From Nitrospirales bacterium (GTDB taxonomy: Bacteria; Nitrospirota; Nitrospiria; Nitrospirales; UBA8639), in the NCBI GenBank assembly GCA_029261295.1, contig JAJDBP010000002.1:372001-436000 (forward strand): DNA of 64,000 bases. Direction: 5' to 3'. Positions 44,125-53,108 of this stretch are shown here, in pieces (within the stretch, counting starts at the first letter, position 1; each line of letters starts with the position of its first letter). Below the pieces are notes generated by a model that was given only the letters and a program-made list of their open reading frames with translations, was not told the DNA's origin and did no database searches. The translations under genes and the position numbers were made by a program.

Positions 44125-46946
44125 TTTGGGGCGACTAGAGTTTTCAGATATTTTCCCGTGATGGAATCTGGGTTGAGGCCTATTTCTTCTGGAGTTCCTT
44201 TGGCGACGATCTGTCCACCCGATTCGCCGCCGCCGGGGCCTAGGTCGATCACCCAATCTGCGCATTTGATGACGTCTAGGTGATGTTCTACCACCAAGAC
44301 TGTATTTCCTTCCTCGACCAGTTGATTCAAGACCGTTAACAGGCGTGTGATATCTTCCAAATGCAATCCTCGAGTAGGTTCGTCCAAAATATAGAGTGCG
44401 CCTTTGGGGGCTGTTGTTGTGGATGAACGTTTTGGAGTGTTGGTTAATTCTCGGGCGATTTTGAGTCGTTGCGTTTCGCCACCAGAAAGGGTGTTGGCTG
44501 GCTGCCCAAGGGTGAGGTAGCCCAAGCCTAGTTGTTTGAGTACTCGCAACCCTTTGACAGATGAAGGGCAGGAGGTTTCGAAGAAATCAATCGCTTGATC
44601 GACGGTGAGATTGAGCACGTCGTGAATGGAATGCCCTTTGATTTGGACTTGTAAAATCTTATCTTTGAATCGTTTGCCTTCGCATTCCGCGCAGGGGACA
44701 TACATATCTGCCAGAAAATACATTTCCAATTTTTCGTAGCCATTCCCCTGGCATTGGGTGCATCGGCCTTTTCCGGTATTAAAGGAAAAGTGCGCGGGTG
44801 TGAGTCGGTGTGCACGGGCTTCCCTGGAATTAGCAAATAACGTGCGAATGTCTTGATAGGCTTTCAGGTAGGTGATGGGGTTGGATCTGGGAGTTTTGCC
44901 GATAGGTTCTTGGTCGATGAGGCAGACGGTACGAAGATGTTCGGTTCCTGTCATGCCTTCAAGGTTCGGTTGCGGAGGGGTGCCAACTTTGAAAAAACGC
45001 GCGAGGGCGGCATAGATGGTGGATTCGACCAATGTGCTTTTTCCTGACCCTGAAGGACCGGTGACGCAGATCAATGTGCCGAGCGGAATATCAACCGTAA
45101 GGTTTTTGAGATTTTGTTCTCGAACTCCCGTGAACTGCAGGTTCTTTCCGTTCCCTGCACGACGTTTCGTAGGTAGAGAAATCGTTCGTTCCCCGCGCAA
45201 ATATTGTGCGGTCAGGGCCTGGGGATGTTTGAGGAAGGTTTTATAGGGGGCAGCGCACACCACTTGCCCGCCTTGCTCGCCTGATTGCGGACCCATCTCG
45301 ACGATGTAATTGGCTTGCTGAATGATCTGCGGATCATGTTCCACCACGATGACGGTGTTGCCTCGCTCCGCCAGTTCTCGCAGAATCAAACCCATGGCCT
45401 CGGTGTCTCGTGGATGGAGGCCGATGGTCGGTTCATCTAACACATATTGTGTGCCGACGAGCTGACTGCCTAATTGTGTCGCTAGATGAATGCGCTGGGC
45501 CTCCCCACCGGATAAGGTCCGCATTTCCCGATTCAAGGTGAGATAGTCTAAGCCTACACGTAGCAAAAATGAGAGCTTTGACTGCAAGGCCTTTAATAGA
45601 TCGTTGGCAATGGCATCTTCAAATTCTCTGAGCGGTAACGATTGTAGCCAGGTTTGCAGTTCTGAGAGCGGCCATCCGCATACTTCATGAATATGGCATT
45701 CATGGATTTTCACCAGGAGGGCTTCCGGGCGTAACCGGGTTCCTTGGCAGTTGGTGCATGGAGAAGGACTGCGATACCGGCTTAAGAAGACCCGGACATG
45801 CATCTTGTAGCGTTTGCCTTCTAGGTATTCAAAGAAATCATGAATGCCTTCGATTTTTCCCTCGCCTTTCCAAATGAGCTCCCGTTCGCCTTCCGTGAGT
45901 TGATTGTACGGTTTGGTTTCGTCGAGCCCTCTCTTCTTAAAGGCTTTGAGCATTTCTTTCTGCCACCACAGGTTAGAGGGCTTGGTCCAGGGTTCGACGA
46001 GGCCGTCGAGTAGAGATTTTTCAGGGTCTGGAATCAGTAAGCGTTCGTCGTAGCGCAAAATATTGCCAAACCCTTTGCATTCGGGACAGGCCCCCAGTGG
46101 ATGATTGAAGGAAAAGGATACGGGGCGGGGCGTGGGAAAGGTTCGATTGCATCCGGGGCAAGCAAGATGGGAACTATAGGCGAAGGGTGGGTCATTCCCA
46201 ATTATGAGGAATGCCCGGCCTTCACTTTCGCGATAGGCCGATTCTAGGGCTTCCACTAACCGACTCCGTGAATCGGGCTCTAAGGTTAGGCGATCAACCA
46301 CGACCAAGAGTTCTGATGGCAGAGGTGAGGGGAGGGTGGCCGTGGTGAGTTTTATCAATTGGTTGTTGATGACGACACGAATGAATCCTTGCTTGAGAAG
46401 GGACGTTTTCATGGCTTCCAGGGCATCGGGGTGAGGGGCAGGTTTGGGAAAGCAGACAAGGGCGCGTTGCTTAGGGAATCGTCCAAGTAAATCTTGGGCA
46501 ACCGTTGTGGGGTGATGAGCGACCGCTTCCAGCTTGCAATCCGGGCAGGTCAGTCGCCCAATTTTGGCGAAGAGTAATCGGAGATAGTCCGAAATTTCGC
46601 TGGTGGTCCCAACCGTTGAACGTGACGTCCGGATCGGATTTTTTTGTTCTAAGGCGATCGAGGGGCGGATATTGGTGAGTCGGTCCACATCGGGGCGCTT
46701 CACTCGATCCAGAAACATGCGGGTATAGGACGAGAGCGATTCCACATAGCGCCATTGGCCTTCCGCGAAGAGGGTGTCGAAAGCTAATGAAGATTTCCCT
46801 GAACCGGAGACCCCGGTGATAACTGTGACTGCATTGTGAGGAATATTGAGAGAAATGTTTTTGAGGTTATTTTGCCGAGCGCCTTCAATAATTAGTTCGG
46901 CATGTGGAGAAGTGGGTTTGGAGGCAGACTTCTTTTTCGGTGGCAT
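44121..46946 (-). CDS. uvrA: Excinuclease ABC subunit A (UvrA)
   Basis: This 941-residue DNA-damage recognition ATPase of nucleotide-excision repair has both ABC modules: Walker A GVSGSGKSS near residue 45 and GPSGSGKST near 630, two signature motifs (LSGGEAQR near 505, LSGGETQR near 840) and two Walker B sites (VLDEPTIGLHP, ILDEPTRGLH). Both zinc-binding regions are present (CPGC...CPEC and CTQC...CAEC). The length fits canonical UvrA; a UvrA-like paralogue cannot be excluded without a tree. It lies convergent with the defence-type genes. Confidence 0.93.
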   Translation of the reverse strand: MPPKKKSASKPTSPHAELIIEGARQNNLKNISLNIPHNAVTVITGVSGSGKSSLAFDTLFAEGQWRYVESLSSYTRMFLDRVKRPDVDRLTNIRPSIALEQKNPIRTSRSTVGTTSEISDYLRLLFAKIGRLTCPDCKLEAVAHHPTTVAQDLLGRFPKQRALVCFPKPAPHPDALEAMKTSLLKQGFIRVVINNQLIKLTTATLPSPLPSELLVVVDRLTLEPDSRSRLVEALESAYRESEGRAFLIIGNDPPFAYSSHLACPGCNRTFPTPRPVSFSFNHPLGACPECKGFGNILRYDERLLIPDPEKSLLDGLVEPWTKPSNLWWQKEMLKAFKKRGLDETKPYNQLTEGERELIWKGEGKIEGIHDFFEYLEGKRYKMHVRVFLSRYRSPSPCTNCQGTRLRPEALLVKIHECHIHEVCGWPLSELQTWLQSLPLREFEDAIANDLLKALQSKLSFLLRVGLDYLTLNREMRTLSGGEAQRIHLATQLGSQLVGTQYVLDEPTIGLHPRDTEAMGLILRELAERGNTVIVVEHDPQIIQQANYIVEMGPQSGEQGGQVVCAAPYKTFLKHPQALTAQYLRGERTISLPTKRRAGNGKNLQFTGVREQNLKNLTVDIPLGTLICVTGPSGSGKSTLVESTIYAALARFFKVGTPPQPNLEGMTGTEHLRTVCLIDQEPIGKTPRSNPITYLKAYQDIRTLFANSREARAHRLTPAHFSFNTGKGRCTQCQGNGYEKLEMYFLADMYVPCAECEGKRFKDKILQVQIKGHSIHDVLNLTVDQAIDFFETSCPSSVKGLRVLKQLGLGYLTLGQPANTLSGGETQRLKIARELTNTPKRSSTTTAPKGALYILDEPTRGLHLEDITRLLTVLNQLVEEGNTVLVVEHHLDVIKCADWVIDLGPGGGESGGQIVAKGTPEEIGLNPDSITGKYLKTLVAPN

Positions 46947-47024
46947 ACAGAGTGGGATGGAGCTTTCGATAATAACGTGAGGTGTTCCTTGGTTGTACCC
47001 TGTTCACCCTCTTTTCGCCAAGTA

Positions 47025-47180
47025 GGGACTGTTGAAAAAAGCCGCCAGCAGCGTTCCCTGCCTTCGCCGGAGCGGCTTCGCGCAGGCAGGTCGTCCTTGT
47101 GCTGTGCTCACGTACTGAGAGTAGGCTCCGCGCGCCAATAGGACTGCGGCCTTGCCGGACGGATTTTTTTGACCAGTCCC
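47025..47180. repeat. 156-bp imperfect palindromic intergenic element
   Basis: The ends GGGACTGTTGAAAAAA and TTTTTTTGACCAGTCCC are near-perfect inverted repeats, and the inner parts (GCCGCCAGCAGCG against CTGCGGCCTTGCCGGACGG) also pair roughly. I recall similar elements in Nitrospira genomes. It has no coding capacity and sits just upstream of the LCCL1 control region. Confidence 0.6.
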
Positions 47181-47212
47181 TCATCCTGATGCCAATCATC
47201 TTGCTGGTGCTA

Positions 47213-47240
47213 TGCCGCCGTTCTGGCCATATGTCGGCAG
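47213..47240 (+). promoter_or_regulatory. Putative upstream activator site, LCCL operon 1
   Basis: This conserved dyad reads TGCCGCC-N13-GTCGGCA with central TTCTGGCCATAT. Nearly the same 28 bp occurs at 55713-55740 and a weaker form at 51893-51920. It ends 87 bp before the sigma-54 promoter, as expected for an enhancer site. Confidence 0.7.
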
Positions 47241-47326
47241 TTCAGCCAGAAACCATTTGTTTTGCCTCATGGAGCAAATTCCTTAAAATTCTAATGAAAT
47301 TGAGGGGTTAGGGACTTTGCGCGAAT

Positions 47327-47342
47327 TGGCATTGTGCTTGCT
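47327..47342 (+). promoter_or_regulatory. Sigma-54 promoter, LCCL operon 1
   Basis: TGGCATTGTGCTTGCT matches the -24/-12 consensus TGGCAC-N5-TTGCW with one change (T for C at the last base of the -24 box). Transcription should start near 47353, about 65 bp before the LCCL1 start codon. Confidence 0.85.
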
Positions 47343-47418
47343 CAATGCCTCTACCATGAATGATTCGCAAACATGGTTTCCAAAAATTAATTATCACCAT
47401 CACAAAGGAGTTTCCCTT

Positions 47419-48180
47419 ATGACACGCAAACCTTTTTCTACAACCCTGACACTGGCGGCCCTCAGTCTTTCGTTCAGCACATTGGCTTTCACCCCCGTGA
47501 TGACGGAAGTCGATGGCCGGGCCATTCCCGAAATCGAATGGGACACCACCTTGAAAAAATTTGGATTGGATAAAGACAAATTTCTTGGCCAACGGTTTAC
47601 GGCCATGTGTCCGAAGACTTCGAAAAAGGCTGGAGAAGACAAGGTCGCCGTGTATTCGAGTACTCATTCCATTTGCGAAGCTGGCTTGCTAGCAGGAGCG
47701 ATTGATAGCAAGGGTGGTTTGGTGACGGTACAGGTTAATCCTGGTAGTGAGATACATACCGGCAATCCTAAGCTCACGACGGCTCGTACGCTGAGCGTGG
47801 TTGGGAAGGCGAACGCCGAGGCCGCTGATAAAGTGTATCGTGACCATATTCAACAGATTAAATGGAATTCGAAGTTTACCAGGTCGATCGGTGCGTCCAA
47901 GCATTTAATCGGCCAACAATTTACGTTTGACTGTCCAGCCGCTCCGTCCACTTTGCCTCCACGGCGAATAGTCGGCACCGATTTGTATGCATTTAATACG
48001 ATGACCTGTCTTGCAGCCCTGCATGCTGGGGTTCTGACAAAAGACGGGGGCCTCGTGACTGTCCAGATGAATCCTGGGAAGGCCAAGTTGGTTGGCAGTG
48101 TTCGTGATGGGTTGGAATCGCATGATGGGAATAGTGGCTTGAGCTCCCTCTCCTTTGTGGCCAACCCCGTCAATCCCTAG
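47419..48180 (+). CDS. Secreted double-LCCL-domain protein 1
   Basis: This 253-residue protein has a signal peptide (about 1-25, cut near LAFT). Two tandem LCCL-type domains follow: domain 1 at about 55-130 (GQRFTAMCP, STHSICEAGLLAGAI, GGLVTVQVNPG) and domain 2 at about 163-250 (GQQFTFDCPAAP, GTDLYAFNTMTCLAALHAGVL, GGLVTVQMNPG, SFVANP). Each has two Cys (64/86 and 172/197), probably one disulfide per domain. LCCL domains bind ligands in secreted eukaryotic proteins and are rare in bacteria. AAGGAG lies 8 nt before ATG 47419. Two paralogues lie at 52219 and 55931. Confidence 0.85.
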   Translation: MTRKPFSTTLTLAALSLSFSTLAFTPVMTEVDGRAIPEIEWDTTLKKFGLDKDKFLGQRFTAMCPKTSKKAGEDKVAVYSSTHSICEAGLLAGAIDSKGGLVTVQVNPGSEIHTGNPKLTTARTLSVVGKANAEAADKVYRDHIQQIKWNSKFTRSIGASKHLIGQQFTFDCPAAPSTLPPRRIVGTDLYAFNTMTCLAALHAGVLTKDGGLVTVQMNPGKAKLVGSVRDGLESHDGNSGLSSLSFVANPVNP

Positions 48181-48223
48181 CATTCCGTTGTTGAAGAATG
48201 AATGATCCTCTGACAGCAGATAA

Positions 48224-48259
48224 TGAATGTGGGCCCGGCATAATGGCCGGGCCCATTCA
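48224..48259 (+). promoter_or_regulatory. Strong intercistronic hairpin after LCCL1
   Basis: TGAATG-TGGGCCCGGC and GCCGGGCCCA-TTCA form a nearly perfect stem with a short ATAAT loop and no T run. It lies between LCCL1 and the next gene and may reduce read-through or protect the LCCL1 transcript. A related hairpin follows LCCL3. Confidence 0.65.
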
Positions 48260-48272
48260 GAAGGTGCCGGTT

Positions 48273-48719
48273 ATGCCTCATACTTTTCGAGAAACACACG
48301 GAGCCTCACTTCTGTTTCCTCTTACCTCATTAGTTATGGTGTTTGGAAGTTGGATTGTTCTCGCATTCTTTGAAACATGTATTTTGCAGGGGATTGGCCT
48401 CACCGTTGCTTGTGCTGAAGGCATTCTAGATTTTTCAATCATTGCTGGTATTGCTGCAGTCCTTGCAGCGCTTACTGCGTTTGTTGCCCAAGTCATTTAT
48501 CACCCCATACAACCTTTTCCAACTAAGGCTTCAGAGCTTTCCGTTGCCCTTCTGATAAGTTTCCTTTTGGGTGTGGTGTCCTATGGTTCCAGTCGTTGGG
48601 AATGGTATTTCCCGAATCTTGACATTCAATTTTTCGGCTGGGTTGGAGTCAGTCTTCTCGTTTGCGGCATTGCGCTGATTATTGTGAATTATTGCTCTCG
48701 AGGGAAAAGCCAATCATGA
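48273..48719 (+). CDS. Four-span membrane protein A of LCCL operon 1
   Basis: This protein of about 148 residues has four hydrophobic helices and is paralogous to the next large gene: FETCILQG, FVAQVIYHPIQPFPTKASE and FFGWVGVSLLV align with FETCLLQR, LLARVLLHPFLPFTSLKSE and LFGWIGTSFVV. ATG 48273 is preferred over 48198 because the strong hairpin would lie in the longer frame, and GAAGGTG stands before it. No family recognised. Its end overlaps the start of a 27-codon ORF. Confidence 0.7.
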   Translation: MPHTFRETHGASLLFPLTSLVMVFGSWIVLAFFETCILQGIGLTVACAEGILDFSIIAGIAAVLAALTAFVAQVIYHPIQPFPTKASELSVALLISFLLGVVSYGSSRWEWYFPNLDIQFFGWVGVSLLVCGIALIIVNYCSRGKSQS

Positions 48720-48799
48720 ATAGATTTGCTTGGGTATTTGTCGTGGGGAGCGGATTTTCCATTGTTTCTTTCGTCGCACCTCTTGAGGTTTTCAGGTGA
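48716..48799 (+). CDS. 27-residue coupled membrane peptide
   Basis: A 27-codon ORF begins MNRFAWVFVVGSG, continues as a hydrophobic helix with ISFV-like residues, and ends PLEVFR. Its ATG overlaps the stop of protein A (ATGA) and its own TGA overlaps the GTG of protein B (GTGA), so it bridges both genes with no free base. That double coupling suggests a real microprotein. GAGGG lies about 10 nt upstream of its ATG. Confidence 0.5.
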   Translation: MNRFAWVFVVGSGFSIVSFVAPLEVFR

Positions 48800-49215
48800 C
48801 ACCATTTCTCTTCCCTATTGCGGTGGCATTCGCTGTGTTTGGCGGCGGGATTATTCTGATGTCCTTTGAAACTTGTCTGCTACAACGACCCGATCCGAAA
48901 TTTGATTGTTTAAGTAGTGTTCAATTTGCTGCGATTTTTTCATGTATAGGAGCGGGGCTGACAGGTCTCATGGCGCTTCTGGCCCGCGTTCTCCTGCATC
49001 CATTCTTGCCGTTCACATCCTTAAAGTCAGAAGGGGCATCGGCGTTGCTCGCCAGTCTTTTGCTGATGCTGGTGTCTTATGTCGTCATTCGTTGGGATTT
49101 CACGGGCGGAAATATCGGTATGTATCTTTTTGGCTGGATTGGGACCAGTTTTGTCGTGAGTAGTGCCTCGCTGATGCTGGTGAAACATTTTTCGATGAGT
49201 AGGAGCAGGGCATGA
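48796..49215 (+). CDS. Four-span membrane protein B of LCCL operon 1
   Basis: This 139-residue protein has four hydrophobic helices and is a tandem paralogue of protein A. It starts at GTG 48796, inside the stop of the 27-residue peptide, with GAGG 7 nt upstream. Its ATGA end overlaps the next gene's ATG. No family recognised; the conserved FETC Cys and HPxxPF block between helices 2 and 3 may be functional. Confidence 0.7.
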   Translation: MTPFLFPIAVAFAVFGGGIILMSFETCLLQRPDPKFDCLSSVQFAAIFSCIGAGLTGLMALLARVLLHPFLPFTSLKSEGASALLASLLLMLVSYVVIRWDFTGGNIGMYLFGWIGTSFVVSSASLMLVKHFSMSRSRA

Positions 49216-50135
49216 AGCGGTCAACATGGATCATCGTTGTTGGACTCCTCGCTATTCTTATTGGGGCGAATGGAGTGCTCCAAGGATTGGTTTCTCTTGC
49301 CTCCACCGTCCATCAGGGCATGGAACAGTCAAAAATAACAAACGAGGGAGAGGACAATAATGGTGTGGCCTCTCGTGAGGACCCGTTGCCTCACAGCAAA
49401 GAGCAAGCGACACACGAAAACTCTCAGCAATACGATAAGCCTTTAGGTGATCAGGCATTTGAGCTCCTGGGACGATGGACTGCTGATAGTAACTCATGGG
49501 CCATCATTCGTACTGTTGTCTATCTTCTTGTGGCAGGAGCCTATTTGATTGCAGGTATTATCCTGCTCATGAAGCCTTATGGTCCTCGAGTATTTTTCTG
49601 GATTATGGGAGTCTCGATTTTCTGGTCTTTAATGCAAATAATCTTCTATTCCCATGCTGAGATGGAAATGCTTCTCGCTGTGGCACCGGTGTTTGGCCCC
49701 AGCGTGGTCATTGATGTGATGCTTGTCGCCATTGTTTGGGCCGCGACTCGCGTCCAACCGTTAGAGGAAGGCAGAAATGAGGGTCACACGTCATCGCCAG
49801 CCGAGGGATTCAGTCTGGCAACGACAATGAATGTATGGGTTCCAAAAATTACTGGTATTTTCGCAGCCTTGTTTGCGCTGATCTTTCCCTTCTGGATACT
49901 CGGTGTACCTGGGGTGGAAAACACGTATGCACAAGGATGGAGAATGGGTCTTGATGTCATCATGTACTACCCCATTGCGTGGGTCACAATTTTTGGTGTT
50001 TCTTGGTTTCTGAAAAAGGCTATTCCTCTTGACCGTCAGACAGCTTTGAATGTTGTGGTTTCTCTTTGTCTCTTCATATTTTTCAGCATGGCTCTTGTAC
50101 GGCTTGGCCAGGCATTTAGCCTTATTACGACCTGA
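49212..50135 (+). CDS. Multi-span membrane protein with conserved C-terminal half, LCCL operon 1
   Basis: This 307-residue protein has an N-terminal span (WIIVVGLLAILIG), a hydrophilic, acidic loop at about 30-90, then about six further hydrophobic segments. Its C-terminal half is closely related to the gene at 53224: both read GxPGVENxxAxGW, GLDVIMYYPI and GVSW, and end ALxRLGQAF. No known family comes to mind. ATG 49212 overlaps the stop of protein B (ATGA). Confidence 0.75.
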   Translation: MKRSTWIIVVGLLAILIGANGVLQGLVSLASTVHQGMEQSKITNEGEDNNGVASREDPLPHSKEQATHENSQQYDKPLGDQAFELLGRWTADSNSWAIIRTVVYLLVAGAYLIAGIILLMKPYGPRVFFWIMGVSIFWSLMQIIFYSHAEMEMLLAVAPVFGPSVVIDVMLVAIVWAATRVQPLEEGRNEGHTSSPAEGFSLATTMNVWVPKITGIFAALFALIFPFWILGVPGVENTYAQGWRMGLDVIMYYPIAWVTIFGVSWFLKKAIPLDRQTALNVVVSLCLFIFFSMALVRLGQAFSLITT

Positions 50136-50368
50136 TGACGGGTGGATGTGCAAATTATAGCCGTAGCGCATTACGGGAAGCCCCAAAAAATGCGCGGATC
50201 GCTGCAAATGAGCTTGCGGACAACGTGGAAGTAGAAGGCGGGAGCATTCGAAGCGCCAGACAGGGGAATTTCTATATCTGGGATGCTGGCGAGAGTTCCG
50301 GCGATTCTCGAAAAGTCGAAAAAGATGTTCGCGTGGTGACGACCATGACGTTTTATTTAACAGATTAA
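50135..50368 (+). CDS. Small hypothetical protein in LCCL operon 1
   Basis: A 77-codon ORF begins at ATG 50135, overlapping the TGA of the preceding gene by one base. It encodes a hydrophilic protein starting MTGGCANYS with no hydrophobic segment; TFYLTD ends it. The coupled start supports translation but nothing identifies a function. It may be a lipoprotein-like fragment that has lost its signal. Confidence 0.4.
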   Translation: MTGGCANYSRSALREAPKNARIAANELADNVEVEGGSIRSARQGNFYIWDAGESSGDSRKVEKDVRVVTTMTFYLTD

Positions 50369-50413
50369 ACAAGGAATTCGTGTGAGAAAATCTTACCGGG
50401 TAGGAGGTGGACG

Positions 50414-51193
50414 ATGGCTAAATGGATTATGTTGATTGTGGTCTGTTTGCTCATGAGTGGGCCGGCCCTGGCGAATACTGATAAGAAGGCTCAGTTATGG
50501 GAACTTTTCAAAGAAGGTAACCGGTTGAAATATGTTGAACTCGTCCTTACTGACCTGGAACAGTGGGACGCTATGACGTTATTGACTGCCGCAACTATGG
50601 CCGTGCAGGAGGCACATCTCAACGATGCCGAGCTTCTTTATCAGATGGGAACCCTTCGAGCCATAATCGACAGCAAATACTATGTTTCGACCGAGAAAGG
50701 CGGCAATGGGCCAGCCCCAGCCATTCAAAGTCTTATTTTTTCAATTCAAATGCCCCGGTCTAGACTTTCGCAGAGACAAATCAATAGTACTTATCAGGCC
50801 ATCGTACCGCGAATTGAGCAATGGAAGCCTCGTTATAGCCGCGCCTATGACCCTGGTTGGAAATACCAGACAGCACCTGATTTTCCGCAGGTGCAAAACG
50901 CGTTTGATGCCGCCAAGGTCAAGCGAATCCAGGTGGTGCAGGGTTGGTTGACTCTTTTCAGCGACAAGGCCTATGTCGATGCATATGATCTCGTCAAATC
51001 GTACGAATCTAATCAATCAACAGACCAACCGGCGGATGAAAAACTTCGTGCCGAGGAAACGATGCAGCGCATCGAGAACGACCTCGGTGTTGCCGGCTAT
51101 ATGGCTGAGGTCGCGAAAATACAAGAGATCATCGCAGCAACCAGATGTTTTAAAACGGCAGCAGACGGCTCCGAAAAGGAAGTTGAATGTTGA
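50414..51193 (+). CDS. Exported helical protein, LCCL operon 1
   Basis: This 259-residue protein has a signal peptide (about 1-21, ending ALANT). The mature part is helical with LTDLEQWDAMTLLTAATMAVQEAHLNDAELLYQMGTLRA, a TPR-like pattern, and YDPGWKYQ and RAEETMQRIENDLGVAGYM near the end. The C-terminal two-thirds of the 54189 protein is a paralogue (YDPGWKSE, KAEETMQRIETQLDIDGFM). Function unknown. GGAGGTGG lies before ATG 50414. Confidence 0.75.
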   Translation: MAKWIMLIVVCLLMSGPALANTDKKAQLWELFKEGNRLKYVELVLTDLEQWDAMTLLTAATMAVQEAHLNDAELLYQMGTLRAIIDSKYYVSTEKGGNGPAPAIQSLIFSIQMPRSRLSQRQINSTYQAIVPRIEQWKPRYSRAYDPGWKYQTAPDFPQVQNAFDAAKVKRIQVVQGWLTLFSDKAYVDAYDLVKSYESNQSTDQPADEKLRAEETMQRIENDLGVAGYMAEVAKIQEIIAATRCFKTAADGSEKEVEC

Positions 51194-51892
51194 ACGATTA
51201 TGACAACTCTACAAGCAGGAACTGATCTTCCACAGGTTACGCCCTCATGGCGTCCTGCATGATACGCATTGATCGATATCGCGTATAAAGTTTCAACTGA
51301 GACCTTGTCATGATCCCTCTCCCTTTGTGAGCGAGGGTGTGGGTGATGGAAAGATCTTCTTGGAAAGTTGGAACAATTAAATGTCGTCATGGAAAACATA
51401 TGCTGAACCGAAGCCTAGCCATATTGAAGGCCATCGTAGGTGTACATGGGAGTCCGGGTTGGGCGGGGGAGTCCACGCTCATCGAAAGCCGGGAGCTTGG
51501 CTTTGCCATCTAGAAACCAACCGACTGGTATTTTTTAAAAGAGCCTTCGGCTCGATTCGTTTGCTTAGACCGGAGAGGCCCACAGGGGAAAATTCCACAT
51601 GGGTGAAATTTGCGATGTTCACAACGAATGCGCAGAGTCTGGATCTGTAATTTTCTCTCTTTCTCATCCTTCCTCCAATTTCCCGAAGCATCGTGTGGTA
51701 GGAAACCCCGAACGCCCGAAGAATTTTTTCTTCTTCAGCCGCGCTATCCTGTCCGATTCTTCGACCTTCAATTAAAATTGCCCCTTTTGCTCTTTAGTCA
51801 TAGAGATGACTTCTTGTCTCAGCGTCATGGTGTAAACGAACTGTTGGTTGATTAACCTGCAGTCGAGGACGTTGAGGGGGTATTCAGCCGTT
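51194..51892. other. Gene-poor gap between LCCL operons 1 and 2
   Basis: Short reading frames here have no ribosome-binding sites and no protein-like pattern. A weak stem CCCTC-N13-GAGGG lies at 51315-51337 and may end operon 1. No repeat was recognised. Confidence 0.4.
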
Positions 51893-51920
51893 TTGGCTGT
51901 ATGTCGACAGTGGCACCGCA
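51893..51920 (+). promoter_or_regulatory. Putative upstream activator site, LCCL operon 2
   Basis: TTCAGCCGTTTTGGCTGTAT followed by GTCGACAG aligns base for base with the dyads at 47213 and 55713, although the left arm is changed. It ends 85 bp before the sigma-54 promoter. Confidence 0.6.
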
Positions 51921-52004
51921 CCTTCCTTGGTTTTCTTGCCGATTCCACATCACCGCGTCATGGAAATTTCATGAAAATAAAGGCGTGAGGCGTGTTTCAT
52001 GAAT

Positions 52005-52020
52005 TGGCACTGTGCTTGCT
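52005..52020 (+). promoter_or_regulatory. Sigma-54 promoter, LCCL operon 2
   Basis: TGGCACTGTGCTTGCT is a full match to the -24/-12 consensus TGGCAC-N5-TTGCW. The same 16-bp block occurs before LCCL3. A start near 52031 would give a leader of about 190 nt. Confidence 0.9.
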
Positions 52021-52218
52021 TTGTTATGGGAGCAAGGGGCGTATTCAAGGAGATGGCAGGAACAAAAGAATGGACAACTTATGGAAACCATAGATTTTTC
52101 CTATGCCTTACATCTGTTACTGAAGTGATGTTCCAAAGAAAAAGTATTTCGCACAAGAGATGGATAACACCAAAAAAATTTCTGCATTTCTACTCATCAT
52201 CTCAAAGGAATCTCTCTT

Positions 52219-52980
52219 ATGACACGCCCTGATTTCCCAACTACTCTGACGCTTCTGGCTCTTAGTTTTTCGTTGAGCACGTTGGCCTTTACCCCTGCCC
52301 CGACCGAAGTCGATGGTCGGGTTCTACCAGAAATCAAATGGAAGACAACCTTGGGAACGTTTCATCTAGATAAGGAGGCATTTTGGGGACAGCGGTTTAC
52401 GGCCATGTGTCCCTCGACTTCCCAGAAAGCCAGTGCTGATACAAGTGGGGTGTGCCCTAGCACGCATTCCATTTGCCAAGCCGGACTCCAGGCTGGAGCC
52501 ATTGATGGTAAGGGTGGTCTCGTGACCGTACAGTTGAATCCGGGTGTGGGGATTCCTGCCGGTGGTGCTGGTAAAGACATGGCGCGCAGTCTGAGTGTGG
52601 TGGGGAAGGGAAATTCTAAAGCTATCGACCAGATCTACCGTGACCATATTCAACGCATAACATGGGATACGAGATTTACGCTGACGGGTTTTGCCTATAA
52701 GCCTTTGCTTGGACAACGCTTTACGTTTGACTGTCCAGCGGCTCCCAAGAATGTACCCTCGCGACATTTGGTGGGCACCGATTCCTATGCCCTTGCCAGT
52801 ATGATCTGCCCAGCAGCGGTTCATGCGGGAGCGATGACATTGGCTGGGGGCTTGGTGACAGTCCAAATGAATCCGAGGAGGAAGAAGCTGGTTGGAAGTG
52901 TGCGGAATGGAATCGCAACGAAAGACGGGTCAAGTGGTCTGGGAGCAATCTCTTTTGTCGCGAATCCGGTTACACCTTAA
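52219..52980 (+). CDS. Secreted double-LCCL-domain protein 2
   Basis: This 253-residue paralogue of LCCL1 has a signal peptide (about 1-25), domain 1 (GQRFTAMCP, STHSICQAGLQAGAI, GGLVTVQLNPG) and domain 2 (GQRFTFDCPAAP, GTDSYALASMICPAAVHAGAM, GGLVTVQMNP, SFVANP). Domain 1 has one additional Cys (SGVCPST), so a free thiol or an intermolecular disulfide is possible. AAAGGAA lies before ATG 52219. It heads operon 2 and is separated from the next intact gene by a decayed fragment. Confidence 0.85.
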   Translation: MTRPDFPTTLTLLALSFSLSTLAFTPAPTEVDGRVLPEIKWKTTLGTFHLDKEAFWGQRFTAMCPSTSQKASADTSGVCPSTHSICQAGLQAGAIDGKGGLVTVQLNPGVGIPAGGAGKDMARSLSVVGKGNSKAIDQIYRDHIQRITWDTRFTLTGFAYKPLLGQRFTFDCPAAPKNVPSRHLVGTDSYALASMICPAAVHAGAMTLAGGLVTVQMNPRRKKLVGSVRNGIATKDGSSGLGAISFVANPVTP

Positions 52981-53108
52981 CGCGTTTGTCTTCACAGAGT
53001 AGTGATAGCGATGAATAGGAGTGAACATGCAGAGCTCAATACAATGACCGGGCTCATGAATCAGAGGCCGATTCTGGCTGATCATGTGAAAGGAACGAAC
53101 ATCACCCC

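Noticed and set aside
48198-48272. Longer start for four-span protein A at ATG 48198
   Set aside because: It would place the strong intercistronic hairpin inside the coding sequence, and its tandem paralogue starts at the position matching the later ATG.
51381-51855. Two overlapping short plus-strand frames between LCCL operons 1 and 2
   Set aside because: No ribosome-binding sites and no similarity to neighbouring gene families; treated as non-coding.
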